From Aegilops tauschii subsp. strangulata (taxonomy: Eukaryota > Streptophyta > Magnoliopsida > Poales > Poaceae): a DNA stretch of 64,000 nucleotides. A program made the position numbers and the translations under genes. The stretch spans positions 354,025,267 through 354,089,266 of the forward strand of contig NC_053040.3 in the NCBI RefSeq assembly GCF_002575655.3, read 5' to 3'. The notes below the pieces were generated by a model, which was given only the letters and a program-made list of their open reading frames with translations, had not been told where the DNA came from and ran no database searches. Below are positions 19,774 to 33,000 of this stretch, piece by piece; position 1 is the stretch's first letter; each line of letters opens with the position of its first letter.

Positions 19774-21033
19774 CCCTAAGGGGGCAGAACTAACCACAGT
19801 GATAGGATGACCCAGAAAATACTGCTTAAGCTTCCGGCTAGCCATAAAAACCCCATACACAAGCTTCTGCCAATGTGGATACCTCTGTTTGGACTCAATA
19901 AGGACTTCACTGATGTAGTAAACCGGCTGTTGAACCGGATATTCTTTGCCTGTTTCCTTCCTTTCTACCACAATGGCAACACTAACAGGTCGGCTATTGG
20001 CAGCCACATATATCAGCAAAGGCTCCTTATCAACGGGAGCAGCCAGAACAGGTGGCTCAGCTAACTGTCTCTTCAAGTCCTCAAATGCTTGATTAGCAGC
20101 ATCACTCCCGACAAAGTGATCTGTTTTCTTCATCATCTGGTACAGCGGTATAGCCTTCTCACCCAACCGGCTTATGAACCGGCTTAAGGCCGCGATACGA
20201 CCCGCTAGACATTGAACATCATTGACACATGCCGGCTTAGCCAATGAAGTAATGGCCTTAATCTTCTCCAGGTTAGCTTCAATGCCTCTGTTGGAAACCA
20301 GAAAACCCAACCGCTTACCAGCTGGTACACCAAAAACGCACTTGGCCGGGTTAAGCATCATCTTATAAGCACGGAGGTTATGAAAGGTCTCCTTCAAATC
20401 ATCAATCAGGGTTTCCTTCTTTCTGGACTTCACCACAATGTCATCCACATAAGCATGAACATTACGCCCAATTTGATTATGAAGGCAATTTTGCACACAC
20501 CGTTGGTAAGTCGCCTGGGCACTCTTGAGCCCAAAAGGCATGGACACATAGCAGAAGGCTCCAAACGGAGTAATGAAAGTTGTCTTCTCCTGGTCCTTCA
20601 CTGCCACTTTGATCTGATGATAACTAGAGTAAGCATCCAAAAAGCTCAAACGCTCACAACCCGCCGTAGCATCAATAATTTGATCAATGCGGGGGAGAGC
20701 AAAAGGATCAGTCGGACAAGCCTTGTTCAAATCTGTGTAATCCACACACATACGCCAAGTGCCATTCTTCTTCAGTACTAACACTGGGTTAGCCAACCAC
20801 TCAGGATGAAAAACTTCAATGATGAACCCAGCCGCCAAGAGTCGGGCTACTTCTTCACCAATGGCTTTACGCCTCTCTTCGTTAAAACAACGAAGAAACT
20901 TCTTGACCGGCTTAAACTTTGGATCAATATTAAGAGTGTGCTCAGCGAGTTCCCTCGATACACTTGGCATGTCAGAAGGTTTCCATGCAAAGATGTCCCG
21001 GTTCTCATGGATGAACTCGATGAGCGCGCTTTC
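19774..21033 (-). pseudogene. pol: Reverse transcriptase/RNase H of element G, interrupted
   Basis: The frame from 20970 keeps the RT core: LKKNGTWRMCVDYTDLNK (about residues 66-83), LSFLDAYSSYHQI (108-120), MPFGLKSAQATYQRC (144-158) and the active site YVDD (174-177). The RNase H start follows (LLIYVAANSRPVSVAIV). A short piece before 20970 (VFAWKPSDMP-type region) is in another frame. The domain itself is open, but the solo LTR at 19248 cuts the RNase H, so the polyprotein is dead. Its place after the protease and before the second RNase H is normal for Tat elements. Confidence 0.88.
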
Positions 21034-24000
21034 CTATTTCGGATCCAGATTAGCACTGATGTTGAACTGCTTGGATGAATCGTGAGGAATGAAATCAACT
21101 AACTTGGTGTCATCCGTCGATTTAAACTTCAAGACCGGATCATGTTCCGTAGTTGGCTTCTTCAAAGATATCATATCCGCCGGGTCAACATTATCTTTAT
21201 AAAACTTCAATTCCTTTGTTGCACAGACAGACTCAGCATACGCAGCATCACCTTCTTCACACTCCAAAGCTATCTTCTGGGTTCCATGCACTGTGATAGT
21301 CCCCTTGTGACCCGGCATTTTAAGCTGCAGATAAACATAGCAAGGCCGGGCCATGAACTTGGCATAAGCTGGCCGTCCAAACAGAGTGTGATACGGACTC
21401 TGAATCTTGACCACTTCAAAGGTTAGCGTCTCAGCCCGGGAGTCGTGGTCATCTCCAAAGGCCACTTCCAAAGCTATATTTCCCACTAGATAAGCCGACT
21501 TACCGGGCACCACTCCATGGAAAATAGTATTGGATAGCTTAAGATTTTTGTCAGTTAATCCCATACGACGGAAAGTATCATAATAAAGGATATTGATACT
21601 GCTGCCTCCATCCATGAGAACCTTGGTGAACTTGTACCCTCCAACCTAAGGCGCCGCCACCAAAGCCAATTGACCCGGCTTATCAACCCGAGGCGGGTGA
21701 TCCTCACGACTCCACACAATGGGTTGCTCGGACCATCGCAGGTAACGGGGAACCGCCGGCTCAACACCATTTACAACTCTTTTACGGAGCTTCTGGTCGC
21801 ATGCATAAACTCGTGGTGAAGACGTGGTACTGCCCACTATTCAACTGCTTCGGGTTACTCTGATACCCAGATTGATGTTGCTGATTTCCTTGACCAGATT
21901 GTTGATGATAACCACTCTGATTGCCTTGATTGCCCGGGTGACCCAGGAAAGCAGAATTAGAACCGCCACCACCGTAACTCGGACCATGAGAGCCAGAACC
22001 TGAGCTGCCGCTCGGCCCATGGTTGTTCTAGAACAAATTTGAATTTTTGAACTCTCTCATAATTTGGCAATCTTTCCAAAGGTAACTGGACGGCCTTCCC
22101 CGCGAACCATGCTTTGGGCAGGGCTGATTCCTCATCTGCTCAAGATTGAGACCTGACCCTCCTGCCCGAGGAGGTGGCCTCCCCTTACGACGCTGACTAT
22201 TATTCTGCGTATTGGTATTAGCCACAAAATCTAAGCTGTTATCGGCCTTGCGTTTACCATTGCCCCCTGACTCGCCGGATTATGATGCTGGCTCTTGGTG
22301 TTGCCACTCTTCTCTCCCTTTCCCGTCTTTTCATCATCAGACCCGGGGTCGTTGGTACTATCAGAGTCGGCATATTTAATCAGCGCTGCCATCAGCTCCC
22401 CCATGTCATTGCAGTGGCACTTGAGTCGCCCTAGCTTCTGTTTAAGAGGCAAAAAATGGCAATTCTTCTCTAACATTAAGACTACTAAGCTGGCATTGAT
22501 GATTTCCGATGAGTGAAAGATAGCTTTGACCCGGCGCACCCAATGGGTCATTGACTCGCCCTCTTCTTGGGCACATGCATCCAAATCTACAATCGACATG
22601 GGCTGCTTGCACGTATCCTAAAAATTCTGGATAAACCGGGCTTTTAACTTGGCCCACGACCCGATGGAGTTGGCAGGCAGTCCTTTTAACCAAGTACGAG
22701 CCGTCCCATCTAGCATCATGGTGAAGTATTTGGCACATGCAGCGTCGCTAACCTCCAGCAGCTCCATGGCCATCTCGTAACTCTCAATCCATGCCTCAGG
22801 GGGTAAGCCGGCTGTGTAGTTGGGCACCTTACGAGGTCCTTTAAAATCCTTGGGCAGACGCTCATTACGCAGAGCCGGCACTAAACATGGTACACCCGTG
22901 CTTCTAGTTGTCGGATAAACCGGAGATGGTTGATGAGCCGCGTACTGAGCCGCCAGCTCAGTCTCCCGACGTGCTCTATCCTGATCCATCAGGGCCTGGG
23001 TATTATGGGGCGGGTCATGTCCCCGGGGCGGGTTACGATGCTGCTCACTGCTTGACACCGTCGGGGAGTCCATGTGTCTGCTATAACTCCGGCTTTGCGA
23101 GGGGTAGAATGGATCCTCTCACGACTGTAAGAATAAGCCTCCTGCTGCACCAATGCTGTCTGAAGAAGCTCTCTGGCCCTCCGTGTTTCAACCGCAGCTG
23201 CAGACTCGCCTTCAACTGGGAGAGCCTCCAATCGCGATGCCGCGGCGATCATGTTATCCAATGGGTTAGAATAATGACCCGGTGGTGTCGGCACATGTTG
23301 TGGTGGCATATTATTCTGACGGGGCGGGTCCGTCGTGCGTGGTTGAGCCGACGCTCCAGTCCCAGGCGCGGCTACTGCCCGGTTTACCCCTGGCAGGTCA
23401 CTGGTCCCTGCACCAGGTGTGTTAAAAAGGTTCCTTGCCTCGTAAACCGGAGGCAGACGACTTCGGTGCCTTCTCCTCAAGATTTCGTTTGAAGCGTTCT
23501 GATCCAACAAGAGCCGGAAGGAATCAGCCTGGATTCGTTGCGCCTGAGCATCCAAGGCGGCTCATTCCGCAGCCATCCTTGCATCCTCTGCTACCAGATC
23601 TTCCTTGGCTTGAGCTATCTCATCTCGTAATTTTGCAACTTCCGTGTTATGCTAAGTTTGATTTGCCGGGTTAACCTCTGCTGCCAACAATGTTGTCAAA
23701 GTATCTAATAAGTCGGACAAGACCTGAGCCGGCGGGCATGTAGGGCCTCCTGCCCCGGCCGCCGTCGCCGCTGCTGACCCGAAAATCATTGCCGTTGCAG
23801 TCGAAGAATTCTGTAGTGACTGTGTACCGGCCATGAAAATTGCGACCCGGTTCGGCGGCTCATGGGGTCCGGAATACTGTTGCCATCGGAACAGCCCCCA
23901 AGCCTGCCGTCCTGCAGTTGATACAACGAAGTAGTCTCGCCCGTGGACGACTCACCATCAGAATAGATGGCCGTCTCACCACCAGACATGGATCCTTCCT

Positions 24001-24300
24001 CAAACTTACCCCATGGATGAATCCCACAAAGGCGTGCTTCACGGCGGGTTGAACTTGGGTGGGTCGTGCACGCTGACCCGTCTCGATGATGTCGGTGCAG
24101 GTGTCCGGCTCAGGGCCCGGTTATCCGATCTTGCCGATGAAGACTTGAATTCCGCCGAAGGGGCCCAGTACTCGTACTCGATTGAGCCGGCCTCGGGGCC
24201 CCAGCCTGCATCGTCGATGTAGAGCTTGCTGCGACGACTCTTGGTCATCCGGCCCACGGCGTATCCTTTGATCCCTTCAAAGTTGCCCTGTAAGAACTCG
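21034..24300 (-). pseudogene. gag: gag-protease of element G, multiple frame breaks
   Basis: Pieces match the gag-protease of element F in order: GYAVGRMTKSRRSKLYIDD (about 24230), MAGTQSLQ (23834), SFRLLLDQNASNEILRRRH (23500), the gag core AWIESYEMAMELLEVSDA and TARTWLKGLPANSIGSW (23073-22618, 22599-22231), CPKHGSRGRPSSYLWKDC (about 22100) and the protease MDGGSSINILYYDTFRRMG (21615). At least six shifts or stops separate the pieces. The protease part (21034-21615) is a clean frame of 193 residues. Confidence 0.85.
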
Positions 24301-24316
24301 AAACCACCGTGCACTG

Positions 24317-24334
24317 GCCCCACGGTGGGCGCCA
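24317..24334 (-). other. Primer binding site of element G
   Basis: On the minus strand TGGCGCCCACCGTGGGGC lies two bases inside the 5' LTR. It equals the primer site of element F and fixes G as a minus-strand element. Confidence 0.85.
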
Positions 24335-24336
24335 AC

Positions 24337-24871
24337 TGTCGTGGAAACGTCATGGCAGATGTCCTAACGTGAGGACTTAGTCGTGGAGCCATTGCAGTAG
24401 GTTAGCTTAAAGGGGTTAAACGGGACAAAGGACATGGGAATTTATACTTGTTTGGCCCCTTGCGGTGAAGGTAAAGGCCTAATCCAGTTTGAGGTGGTAT
24501 TGTTTATGCTTCAGTTACTAGGGAGCGAATGTGCTTGACCTAGCTTTCGATCTGTTGTCTCTTGCCCTAAACCGCCACCGAGTCATCCCTTTATATACAC
24601 AGGTTGACGCCCTGCGGCTTACAGAATCCCGGCCGGCTCATAAATGTGTCCGGCCCGGTGACTAATTACACTTGCCTTACAATACAAGTCATACATATAT
24701 GGCGGTTTACACCTATGGGTTTTAAGCCGCCTTTGGGCCTTGGGCTCTTCATAAGTCATCCTCATGAACCGCCATCTTCGATTCCTTCATGGGCTTTGTG
24801 AGAATTAACCCGCCATTGGTATAACCCGGCCCCTCCTGGGCGGGTCATACTTAATAGTTATATCCCCAACA
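24337..24871 (-). repeat. 5' LTR of element G
   Basis: On the plus strand it opens TGTCGTGGAAACG and closes TATCCCCAACA, 535 bp, with intact TG...CA ends and CCGTG just outside. Confidence 0.92.
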
Positions 24872-24876
24872 CCGTG

Positions 24877-27800
24877 TAAATAGTTTTTCTCGTTTTTGCT
24901 TTTCACTTTTATTTGCTTGTTTAAGAAAACCAAAAACTCCAAAAATATTTCAGTGTGTTTCTCTAAATTTCTTTTCTTTTTATTTGAGTCATACCAAGGA
25001 GAAGGCCACGATGAAAATGTTGAGTGGCTCTCATATGCATAATTGTTGATCTAACAAAGAGCCCATTTTAACTTGTCTTCTCATGTTGAATAAAATGCTT
25101 GCAGATTCCAACTTAGTCCACGACACAATTGCACTATTATTATTTTCACATCGTTCGGTCGTGTTAGTGAAAGGTAATAATGACGATATTTGATGAACTG
25201 GCCATGGCAGAGAGAAACGGGTATGAACTTGAATTGTTCTGTTTTTGTAAATATGCTTAACCTATTATCCATGATTCATCCCATTATGATTAAACATGTT
25301 TGCAATGACAATTAGAGATTATAGTTTCTCATGCCATGCATAAGTAGCTAGGGGTGGATAATGATTTACCTTGGATATCAACATTGTGTTAAAATGATTG
25401 TGATGTAGTATGATGATATGGTATCCTCCTCTGAATGTTCGAGTGGCTTGACTTGGCACATGTTCATGCATGTAGTTGAATCAAAACCAACATAACCTCT
25501 ATGATATTTATGTTCATGGTGTTCATATCCTACTCATGCTAGTATTCAATGTTACTTATGCATAATGCATGTTCATGACCGTTGTTGCTCTCTAGCTGGC
25601 CGCTTCTCAACCTATTTGCTAGCCTTCAGTGGGAATTCTGCTTGTGCATCCAAAACCTGAAACCCAAGTTATTCCAGATGAGTCCACCATACCTACCTAT
25701 ATGCGTTATTACCCTGCCGCCCTAAGTAAATTTGCATGTGCCACCTCTAAAAACTTCAAATAAATATCCTTTTTGTGTACCTGGATTGTTCATAGAGCGA
25801 CAGGAGGTAGTCAGTATCTTCCATGCTAAGCGGGTTATTCTCAGGATGAGTGTTTATTCACTTGTCATTGCACGAGAAGGGGGCGGTAATAGGGATTCCC
25901 AGTCCCAAATTGCAAAAAGAGCTTACAAATAATCAAACAAAAACTCCTACGGAGTAATAACCTTTACTTTACCGCTTGGGAACCGCCGCTAATGTGTTTA
26001 GCATGGAAGATACCGATAACTAATGGTTGCGAAGTAAACAAGAAGGGTGCATTTCTCAAAATTTCATTTACCTCTGTTTTAAAAACTCAAGCTCTCGCAC
26101 CTCTGCAAATCACTGCTCCCCTCTGCGAAGGGACTATCTATTTACTTTTATGTTGTGTCATCACCTTCTCAAATAAGCGCCAGAACCTGAGAGCACTGCT
26201 GTCATGCTTATGCATTGTGTGTAGCTAATGTTGGGTGCATCATGACTGGATCTTTTCTACCATGAATTACGATGTTTAGTCACTGCCTGAACTTTGGAGG
26301 TGCTCTGCATTTATGTTTTGCGGTCTCAGAAAGTGCTAGCGAGATACCACTATTGTTATATTATATCATGGTTATTTTGACAACGTGTTGCTGTTTGAGA
26401 TATCTTATTATTGCTCGCTAGCTAATTATGTCATTGATATGAGTTAATATAACTTTTAAGAGTTATTGTCGACATGGTTAGTTATAATCTTGGCTCAAAA
26501 CCTAGTGTTGTTTCAGCTTATTTATGCAAACAAGAGCAAAAGAGTTCATAAATTTTTAGCTTTTTCACTTTCAGTTTATCAACTGAATTGCTTGAGGACA
26601 AGCAAAGGTTTAAGCTTGGGGAGTTGATACGTCTCCATAGTATCTACTTTTCCTAATGCTTTTCCTCTTGCTTTGGACTCTAATTTGCATGATTTGAATG
26701 AAACTAACCTGGACTGACGCTGTTTTCAGCAGAACTACCATGGTGTTGTTTTTGTGCAGAAATAAAAGTTCTCGGATTGAAACGAAACTTTGCGCAGAAT
26801 TTTTATATAAATAAAGATAATTTCTGGAGCCAAGAACCACCGGAGGGGGGCACCTGGGTGGGCACAACCAACCAGGGCGCGCATCCCCCTCCAGGCTCGC
26901 CCAGGTGGGTTGTCCCCACCTGGTGGCCCCGTAGACCCTGAAACCGACGCTAAAAATCCTATATTTTCAGAAAAAAAAAGGGAGAAAGAATTATCGCGTT
27001 CCACGAGATGGAGCCGCCGCCGCCTCCTGTTCTTCATCGGGAGGCCAGATCTGGAATCCGTTTGTGGCTCCTGAGAGGGGGATCTTCGATCTTCGTCATC
27101 ACCAACCCTTCTCCATAGCCAATTCCATGATGCTCCCCCCTGGGAGTGAGTAATTCCTTCGTAGGCTCGTTGGTCGGTGAGGAGTTGGATAAGATTCATC
27201 ATGTAATCGAGTTAGTTTTGTTAGGGCTTGATCCCTAGTATCCATTATGTTCTGAGACTGATGTTGCTATGACTTTGCCATGCTTAATGCCTGTAACTTT
27301 GGGCCTGGGTGCCATGATTTCAGATCTGAACCGTTTATATCTATGTTCTAGATCCGATCTTGCAAGTTATAGTCACCTACTACGTGTTATGATCCGGCAA
27401 CCCCGGAGTGACAATAGTCGGGACACTTCCCGATGATGACCGCAGTTTGAGGAGTTTATGTATTCACCGTGTGTTAATGCTTTGTTCCGGTTCTCTATTA
27501 AAAGGAGGCCTTAATATCCCTTAGTTTCCAATTGGACCCCGCTGTCACGGGAGGGTAGGACAAAAGATGTCATGCAAGTTCTTTCCATAAGCACGTATGA
27601 CTATTTACAGAATACATGCCTACATTATATTTATGAACTGGAGCTAGTGCGGTATCGCCCTAGGTTATGACTATTATATGATGAATATCATCCAACAAAT
27701 CGCCGATCCAATGCCTACGATTTTCCTACATATTGTTCTAGCTAAGTTACTATTGCACTTGCTACAAAACTATGGCTATAACCGTTACCGTTACTATTGT

Positions 27801-28005
27801 TGTTGCTACTACTATCGAAACTATCATACTACTTTGCTACTGATCACTTTGCTACAGATAATTAATCTCCAGGTGTGGTTGAATTGACAACTCGGCTGCT
27901 AATACTTACAAATATTCTTGGCTCCCCTTGTGTCGAATCAATAAATTTGGGTTGAATACTCTACCCTTGAAAACTGTTGCGATCCCCTATACTTGTGGGT
28001 TATCG
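24877..28005 (+). mobile_element. Athila element D, right part with 3' LTR
   Basis: Removing G joins ...TTTTCCCGTG to TAAATAGTTTTTC, matching the undisrupted order in element B (reverse complement of about 40700-40750). 24877-26611 is the non-coding 3' region; no gene is seen in these 1.7 kb, and it parallels 39089-40720 of B. The polypurine tract TAAGCTTGGGGAGT (26611-26624) and the 3' LTR follow. Confidence 0.85.
26625..28005 (+). repeat. 3' LTR of element D
   Basis: It starts TGATACGTCTCC and ends CTTGTGGGTTATCG, 1381 bp, matching the LTRs of B in reverse (TGATAACCCACAAG ... GGAGACGTATCA). The last base is G where the family has A. The 5' LTR partner is not in the window. Confidence 0.85.
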
Positions 28006-28095
28006 CTGCCTCGCAGCGCATTTTGAGATTCCTATTAGGCAAAGACCAGTTCAGGGGCTGCTGACGGTGTCCTGGACTAGGGGGTACCAACTTAG
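28006..28095 (+). repeat. 3' end and LTR start of Gypsy element Y
   Basis: A short 3' leader with the purine tract TTCAGGGGC leads into TGCTGACGGTGTCCTGG, taken as an LTR start at 28059. The LTR is cut after 37 bases by the Copia element and resumes at 55423. Confidence 0.55.
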
Positions 28096-29876
28096 TGTTG
28101 GGAAACGTAGCATGCAATTTCAAAAATTATACCTGCGCTCATGCAAGATCTATCTAGGAGATGCATAGCAACGAGGGGGAGAGTGTGTCTACGTACCCTC
28201 TTAGACCGAAAGCGGAAGCGTTTGACAATGCGGTTGATGTAGTCGAACTTCTTCTAGCTCTGACCGATCAAGTACCGAACGCACGGCACCTTCGAGTTCT
28301 GCCCACGTTCAGCTCGGTGACGTCCCTCGCCTTCTTGATCCATCAAGATGTTGAGGTAGTAGATGAGTTCCATCAGCACGACGGTGTGGTGACGGTGATG
28401 GTGAAGTGATCCTCGCAGCGCTTCGCCCAAGCACCACGAAGATATGACCGAGGGTGTAAACTGTGGAGGGGGGCGCCGCACACGGCCAGGCAATTGTCTG
28501 GTCTATGCTAGCCCCCCCCCCCCCCGCCCGCCCCACACACACATATATATAGGTGGGGGAGAGAGGAGGTAGCCAAGGAGGTGCCCAAGAAGGCCGAATC
28601 CTACTTGGGGCCTTCCTATGGCCGCCGCCCCCCTTTCCTTATCTGCCGGAGGGGGGAGGAAAGAGAGGTGGAGAGGGAAGGAAGGGGGATCATATTCCCT
28701 CTTTTTCCTTTCCCTTCCCCTCTTTCCTTCTTCTTCTTCTTGTCCGGCCCATATGGGGGGCGCACCAGCCCCTTGTGGCTGGTGCGTTTCCCCTCTTGGC
28801 CCATAAAGCCCATATCTTTTGCCAGGGGTGTCCCGAACCCCTTCCGGTCACCCGATATGTACCCGATACCCTCCCGAACACTTCTGGTGTATGAATACTA
28901 TCGTCCTATATATCAATCTTTACCTCTCGACCATTTCGATACTCCTCGTCATGTCCGCGATCTCATCTAGGACTCCAAACAACATTCGCTCACTAAATCA
29001 CGTAACTCATATAGTACAATATCGACATCGAAGGTTAAGCGTGTGGACCCTACGGGTTCGAGAACTATGTAGACATGACCGAGACACCTCTCCGGTCAAT
29101 AACCAATAGAGGAACCTCGATGCTCATATTGATCCTACATATTCTATGAAGATCTTTACCGGTCGAACCGTAATGACAACATACGTTATTCCCTTTATCT
29201 ATCGGTATGTTACTTGCTCGAGATTTGGTCGTCGGTATCTGCATACCTAGTTCAATCTCATTACCGGCAAGTCTCTTTAGTCGTTCCGTAGTACATCATC
29301 CTGCAACTAACTCATTAGTCACTTTGCTTGCCAGGGTCTTATGATGTGCATTACCGAGAAGGTCCAGAGATACCTCTCCGAAACTCGGAGTCAAATCCTA
29401 ATCTTGATCTATGCCAACCCAACAAACACCTTCGAAGATACCTGTAGAGCATCTTTATAAACACCCAGTTACGTTGTGACGTTTGATAGCACACAAGGCA
29501 TTCCTTCGGTATCCGGGAGTTGCATAATCTCATAGTCGAAGGAATATGTATTTGACATGAAGAAAGTAATATCAATAAAACTGAACGATCATAATGCTAA
29601 GCTAACGAATGGTTCTTGTCCATAACATCATTCTCCTAATGATGTGATCCCGTTATCAAATGACAACACATGTCCATGGTTAGGAAACCTTAACCATCTT
29701 TGATCAACGAGCTAGTCTAGTAGAGGCTTACTAGGGATACGGTGTTTGTGTATGTATTCACACATGTATTTAGGTTTCCGATCTATACAATTCTAGCATG
29801 AATAATAAACCTTTATCATGAATAAGGAAATATAAAATAACAACTTTATTATTGCCTCTAGGCCATATTTCCTTCA
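28096..29876 (-). repeat. 3' LTR of the Copia element
   Basis: It is 1781 bp and aligns with 53689-55422. A C-run with a following CACACA/TATATA microsatellite lies at about 28510-28552 and explains part of the length difference. The minus-strand purine tract GTGGGAGAC (29877-29887) lies directly outside. Confidence 0.92.
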
Positions 29877-29885
29877 GTCTCCCAC

Positions 29886-30005
29886 TTGCACTAGAGTCAA
29901 TAATCTAGTTCACATCAGCATGTGAGTAACACCAATAGTTCACATCACCATGTGACAAACACCCAAATGGTTTACTAGAGTCAATAATCTAGTTCACATC
30001 GCCAT
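29886..30005. repeat. Direct repeats in the Copia 3' untranslated region
   Basis: ACTAGAGTCAATAATCTAGT begins at 29890 and again at 29974, each followed by TCACATC and a CATGTG. A shorter AGTTCACATCACCATGTGA copy lies between them. The repeats lie next to the polypurine tract. Confidence 0.85.
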
Positions 30006-33000
30006 GTGCTTAACATCCAAAAATTACTTAAGGTGTGATCATGTTTTGTTTGTGAGAGAGTTTTAGTCAACGGGTCTGCGACATTCAGAGCCGTATGTAT
30101 TTTGCAAATTTCTATGTCTTTAATGCTCTGCATGGAGCTACTCTAGCTAATTGCCCCCACTTTCAATAAGTATCCAGATTGAGACTTAAAGTCATCTGGA
30201 TCGGTGTCAAAGCTTGCATAGACGTAACCCTTTACGATGAACTCTTCATCACCTCCATAACCGAGAAACTTTTCCTTAGTCCTCTTAGGTACATAAGGAT
30301 AATTTTGACCGTTGTCTAGTGATCTACTCCTGGATCACTATTGTACCCCCTTGCCAAACTCATGGCAAGGTACACAATAGGTATGGTATACAACATGGCA
30401 TACTTTATAGAACCTATGGCTGAGGCATAGGGAATGACTTTCATTCTCTCTCTATCTTCTGCCGTGGTCGGGTTTTGAGTCTTACTCAACTTCATACCTT
30501 ACAACTCAGGCAAGAACTCCTTCTTTGACTGATCCATTTTGAACTCCTTCAAAATCTTATCAAGGTATGTACTCATCAAAAGTCTTATCAAGCATCTTAA
30601 TCTATCTCTATAGATCTTGATGCCCAATATGTAAGCAGCTTCACCGAGGTCTTTCTTTGAAAAACTCCTTTCAAACACTCCTTTATGCTTTCCAGAAAAT
30701 TCTACATCATTTCCGATCAACAATATGTCATTCAGATATACTTATCAGAAAGGCCGTAGTGCTCCCACTCACTTTCTTGTAAATAAAGGCTTCACCGCAA
30801 GTCTGTATAAAACTATATGCTTTGATCAACTCATCAAACCGTATATTCCAACTCCGAGATGCTTGCACCAGTCCATAGATGGATCGCTGGAGCTTGCACA
30901 TTTTGTTAGCACCTTTAGGATTGACAAAACCTTCTGGTTGCATCATATACAACTCTTCTTTAATAAATCCATTAAGGAATGTTGTTTTGATATCCATTTG
31001 CCAGATTTCATAAAATGCGGCAATTGCTAACATCATTCGGACAAACTTAAATATCGATACGAGTGAGAAAATCTCATCGTAGTCAACACCTTGAACTTGT
31101 CGAAAAACCTTTTGCGACAATTCGAGCTTTGTAGATAGTAACACTACCATTAGCATCCGTCTTCCTCTTGAAGATCCATTTATTCTCAATGGCTTGCCGA
31201 TCATCGGGAAAGTCCACCAAAGTCCACACTTTGTTCTTATATATGAATGCTATCTCAGATTTCATGGCCTCAAGCCATTTATCGGAATCTGGGCTCATCA
31301 TAGCTTCTTCATAGTTCGTAGGTTCATCATGGTCTAGTAACATGACTTCCAAAACAGGATTACTGTACCACTCCGGTGCGAAACGTGCTCTGGTTGACCT
31401 ATGAGGTTTGGTAGTAACTTGATCTGAAGTTTCATGATCATCATCATTATCTTCCTCTCTAGTTGGTGTAGGCATCACGGGAACGATTTTCTGTGATGAG
31501 ATACTTTCCAATTCGAGAGAAGGTACAATTATCTCATCAAGTTCTACTTTCCTCCCACTCACTTCTTTCAAGAGAAACTCCTTCTCTAGAAAGTTTCCGT
31601 TCTTCGCAACAGAGATCTTGCCTTCGATCTATGGTAGAAGGTGTACCCAATTGTTTCCTTAGGGTATCCTATGAAGACGCACTTCTCCGATTTGACATAA
31701 GTGTCACAACCCCAAACTTTAAGAAATGACTGCTTAGGTTTCTCTCCAAACCACAGTTCATACGGTGTCTTCTCAACGGATTTAGACGGTGCCCTATTTA
31801 ATGTGAATGCGGCTCTCTCTAATGCATAATCCCAAAACGATAGTGGTAAATCGGTAAGAGACATCATAGATAGCACCATATCTAATAAAGTATGGTTACG
31901 ACGTTCAGACACACCATTACGCTGTGGTGTTCTAGGTGGCGTGAGTTGTGAAACTATTCCACATTGTTTTAAATGAAGGCCAAACTTGTAACTCAAATAT
32001 TCGCCTGCATGATCAGATTGTAGAAACTTTATTTTCTTGTTATGATGATTCTCCACTTCACACCGAAATTGTTTGAACTTTTCAAATGTTTCAGACTTGT
32101 GTTTCATTAAGTAGATATACCCATATCTGTTGAAATCATCTGTGAAGGTCAGAAAATAATGATACCCGCCGCGTGCCTCAACACTCATCCGACCGCATAC
32201 ATCGATATGTATTATTTCCAATAATTCATTGGTCGCTCCATTGTTCCAGAGAACGGAGTTTTAGTCATCTTGCCCATGAGGCATGGTTCGCAAGAATCAA
32301 ATGATTCATAATCAAGTGATTCCAAAAGTCCATCTACATGGAGTTTCTTCATGCGCTTTACACCAATATGACCTAAACGGCAGTGCCACAAATATGTTGC
32401 ACTATCATTATCAACTTTGCATCTTTTGGCATCAATATTATGAATATGTGTATCACTATGATCGAGATTCAATAAACCATTTACATTGGGTGTATGACCA
32501 TAGAAGGTTTTATTCATGTAAACAGAACAACAATTATTCTACGACTTAATTGAATAACCGTATCGCAATAAACATGATCCAATCATATTCATGCTCAACG
32601 CAAACACCAAATAACATTTATTTAAGGTTCAACATTAATACCAAAGATAGAGTGAGTGTGCGATGGTGATGATCGTATCGACCTTGGCATCAATTCCAAC
32701 ACACATCGTCACCTCGCCCTTAACTAGTCTTTGTTTATTCTGTAACTCCTGTTTCGAGTTACTAATCTTAGCAACTGAACCCGTATCAAATACCCATGGA
32801 TTACTATGAACACTAGTAAGGTATACATCAATAACCTGTATATCAAATATACCTTTGTTCACTTTGTTATCCTTCTTATCCACCAAATGTTTGGGGCAGT
32901 TCCGCTTCTAGTGACCATTTCCTTTGCAGTAGAAGCACTCAGTTTCAGGCTTGGGTCCAGCGTTGGGCTTCTTCACGGGAGTGGCAACTTGCTTGCCATT

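Larger units (their letters stand above)
10481..24871 (-). mobile_element. Complete Tat-lineage Gypsy element G, 14.4 kb
   Basis: Both LTRs are present and the five flanking bases are CCGTG on each side (10476-10480 and 24872-24876). Read on the minus strand the order is 5' LTR, primer site, gag, protease, reverse transcriptase/RNase H, archaeal-type RNase H, integrase, 78-bp tandem repeats, an antisense gene, 3' LTR. A related site without the insertion is present in element B at about 40715-40740, confirming the borders. The LTRs differ at roughly 15 places in the first 210 bases by eye, mostly transitions, so the insertion is fairly old. It contains a later solo LTR at 19248-19768. Confidence 0.93.

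Noticed and set aside
28508..28552. C-run and CA/TA microsatellite as a regulatory site
   Set aside because: The run differs in length between the two LTRs and looks like simple slippage.
28553..28970. ORFs of more than 100 codons in Copia LTRs (also at 54098-54580)
   Set aside because: They lie in LTR DNA, are rich in G/P/F from polypyrimidine stretches, and are not conserved between the two LTRs.
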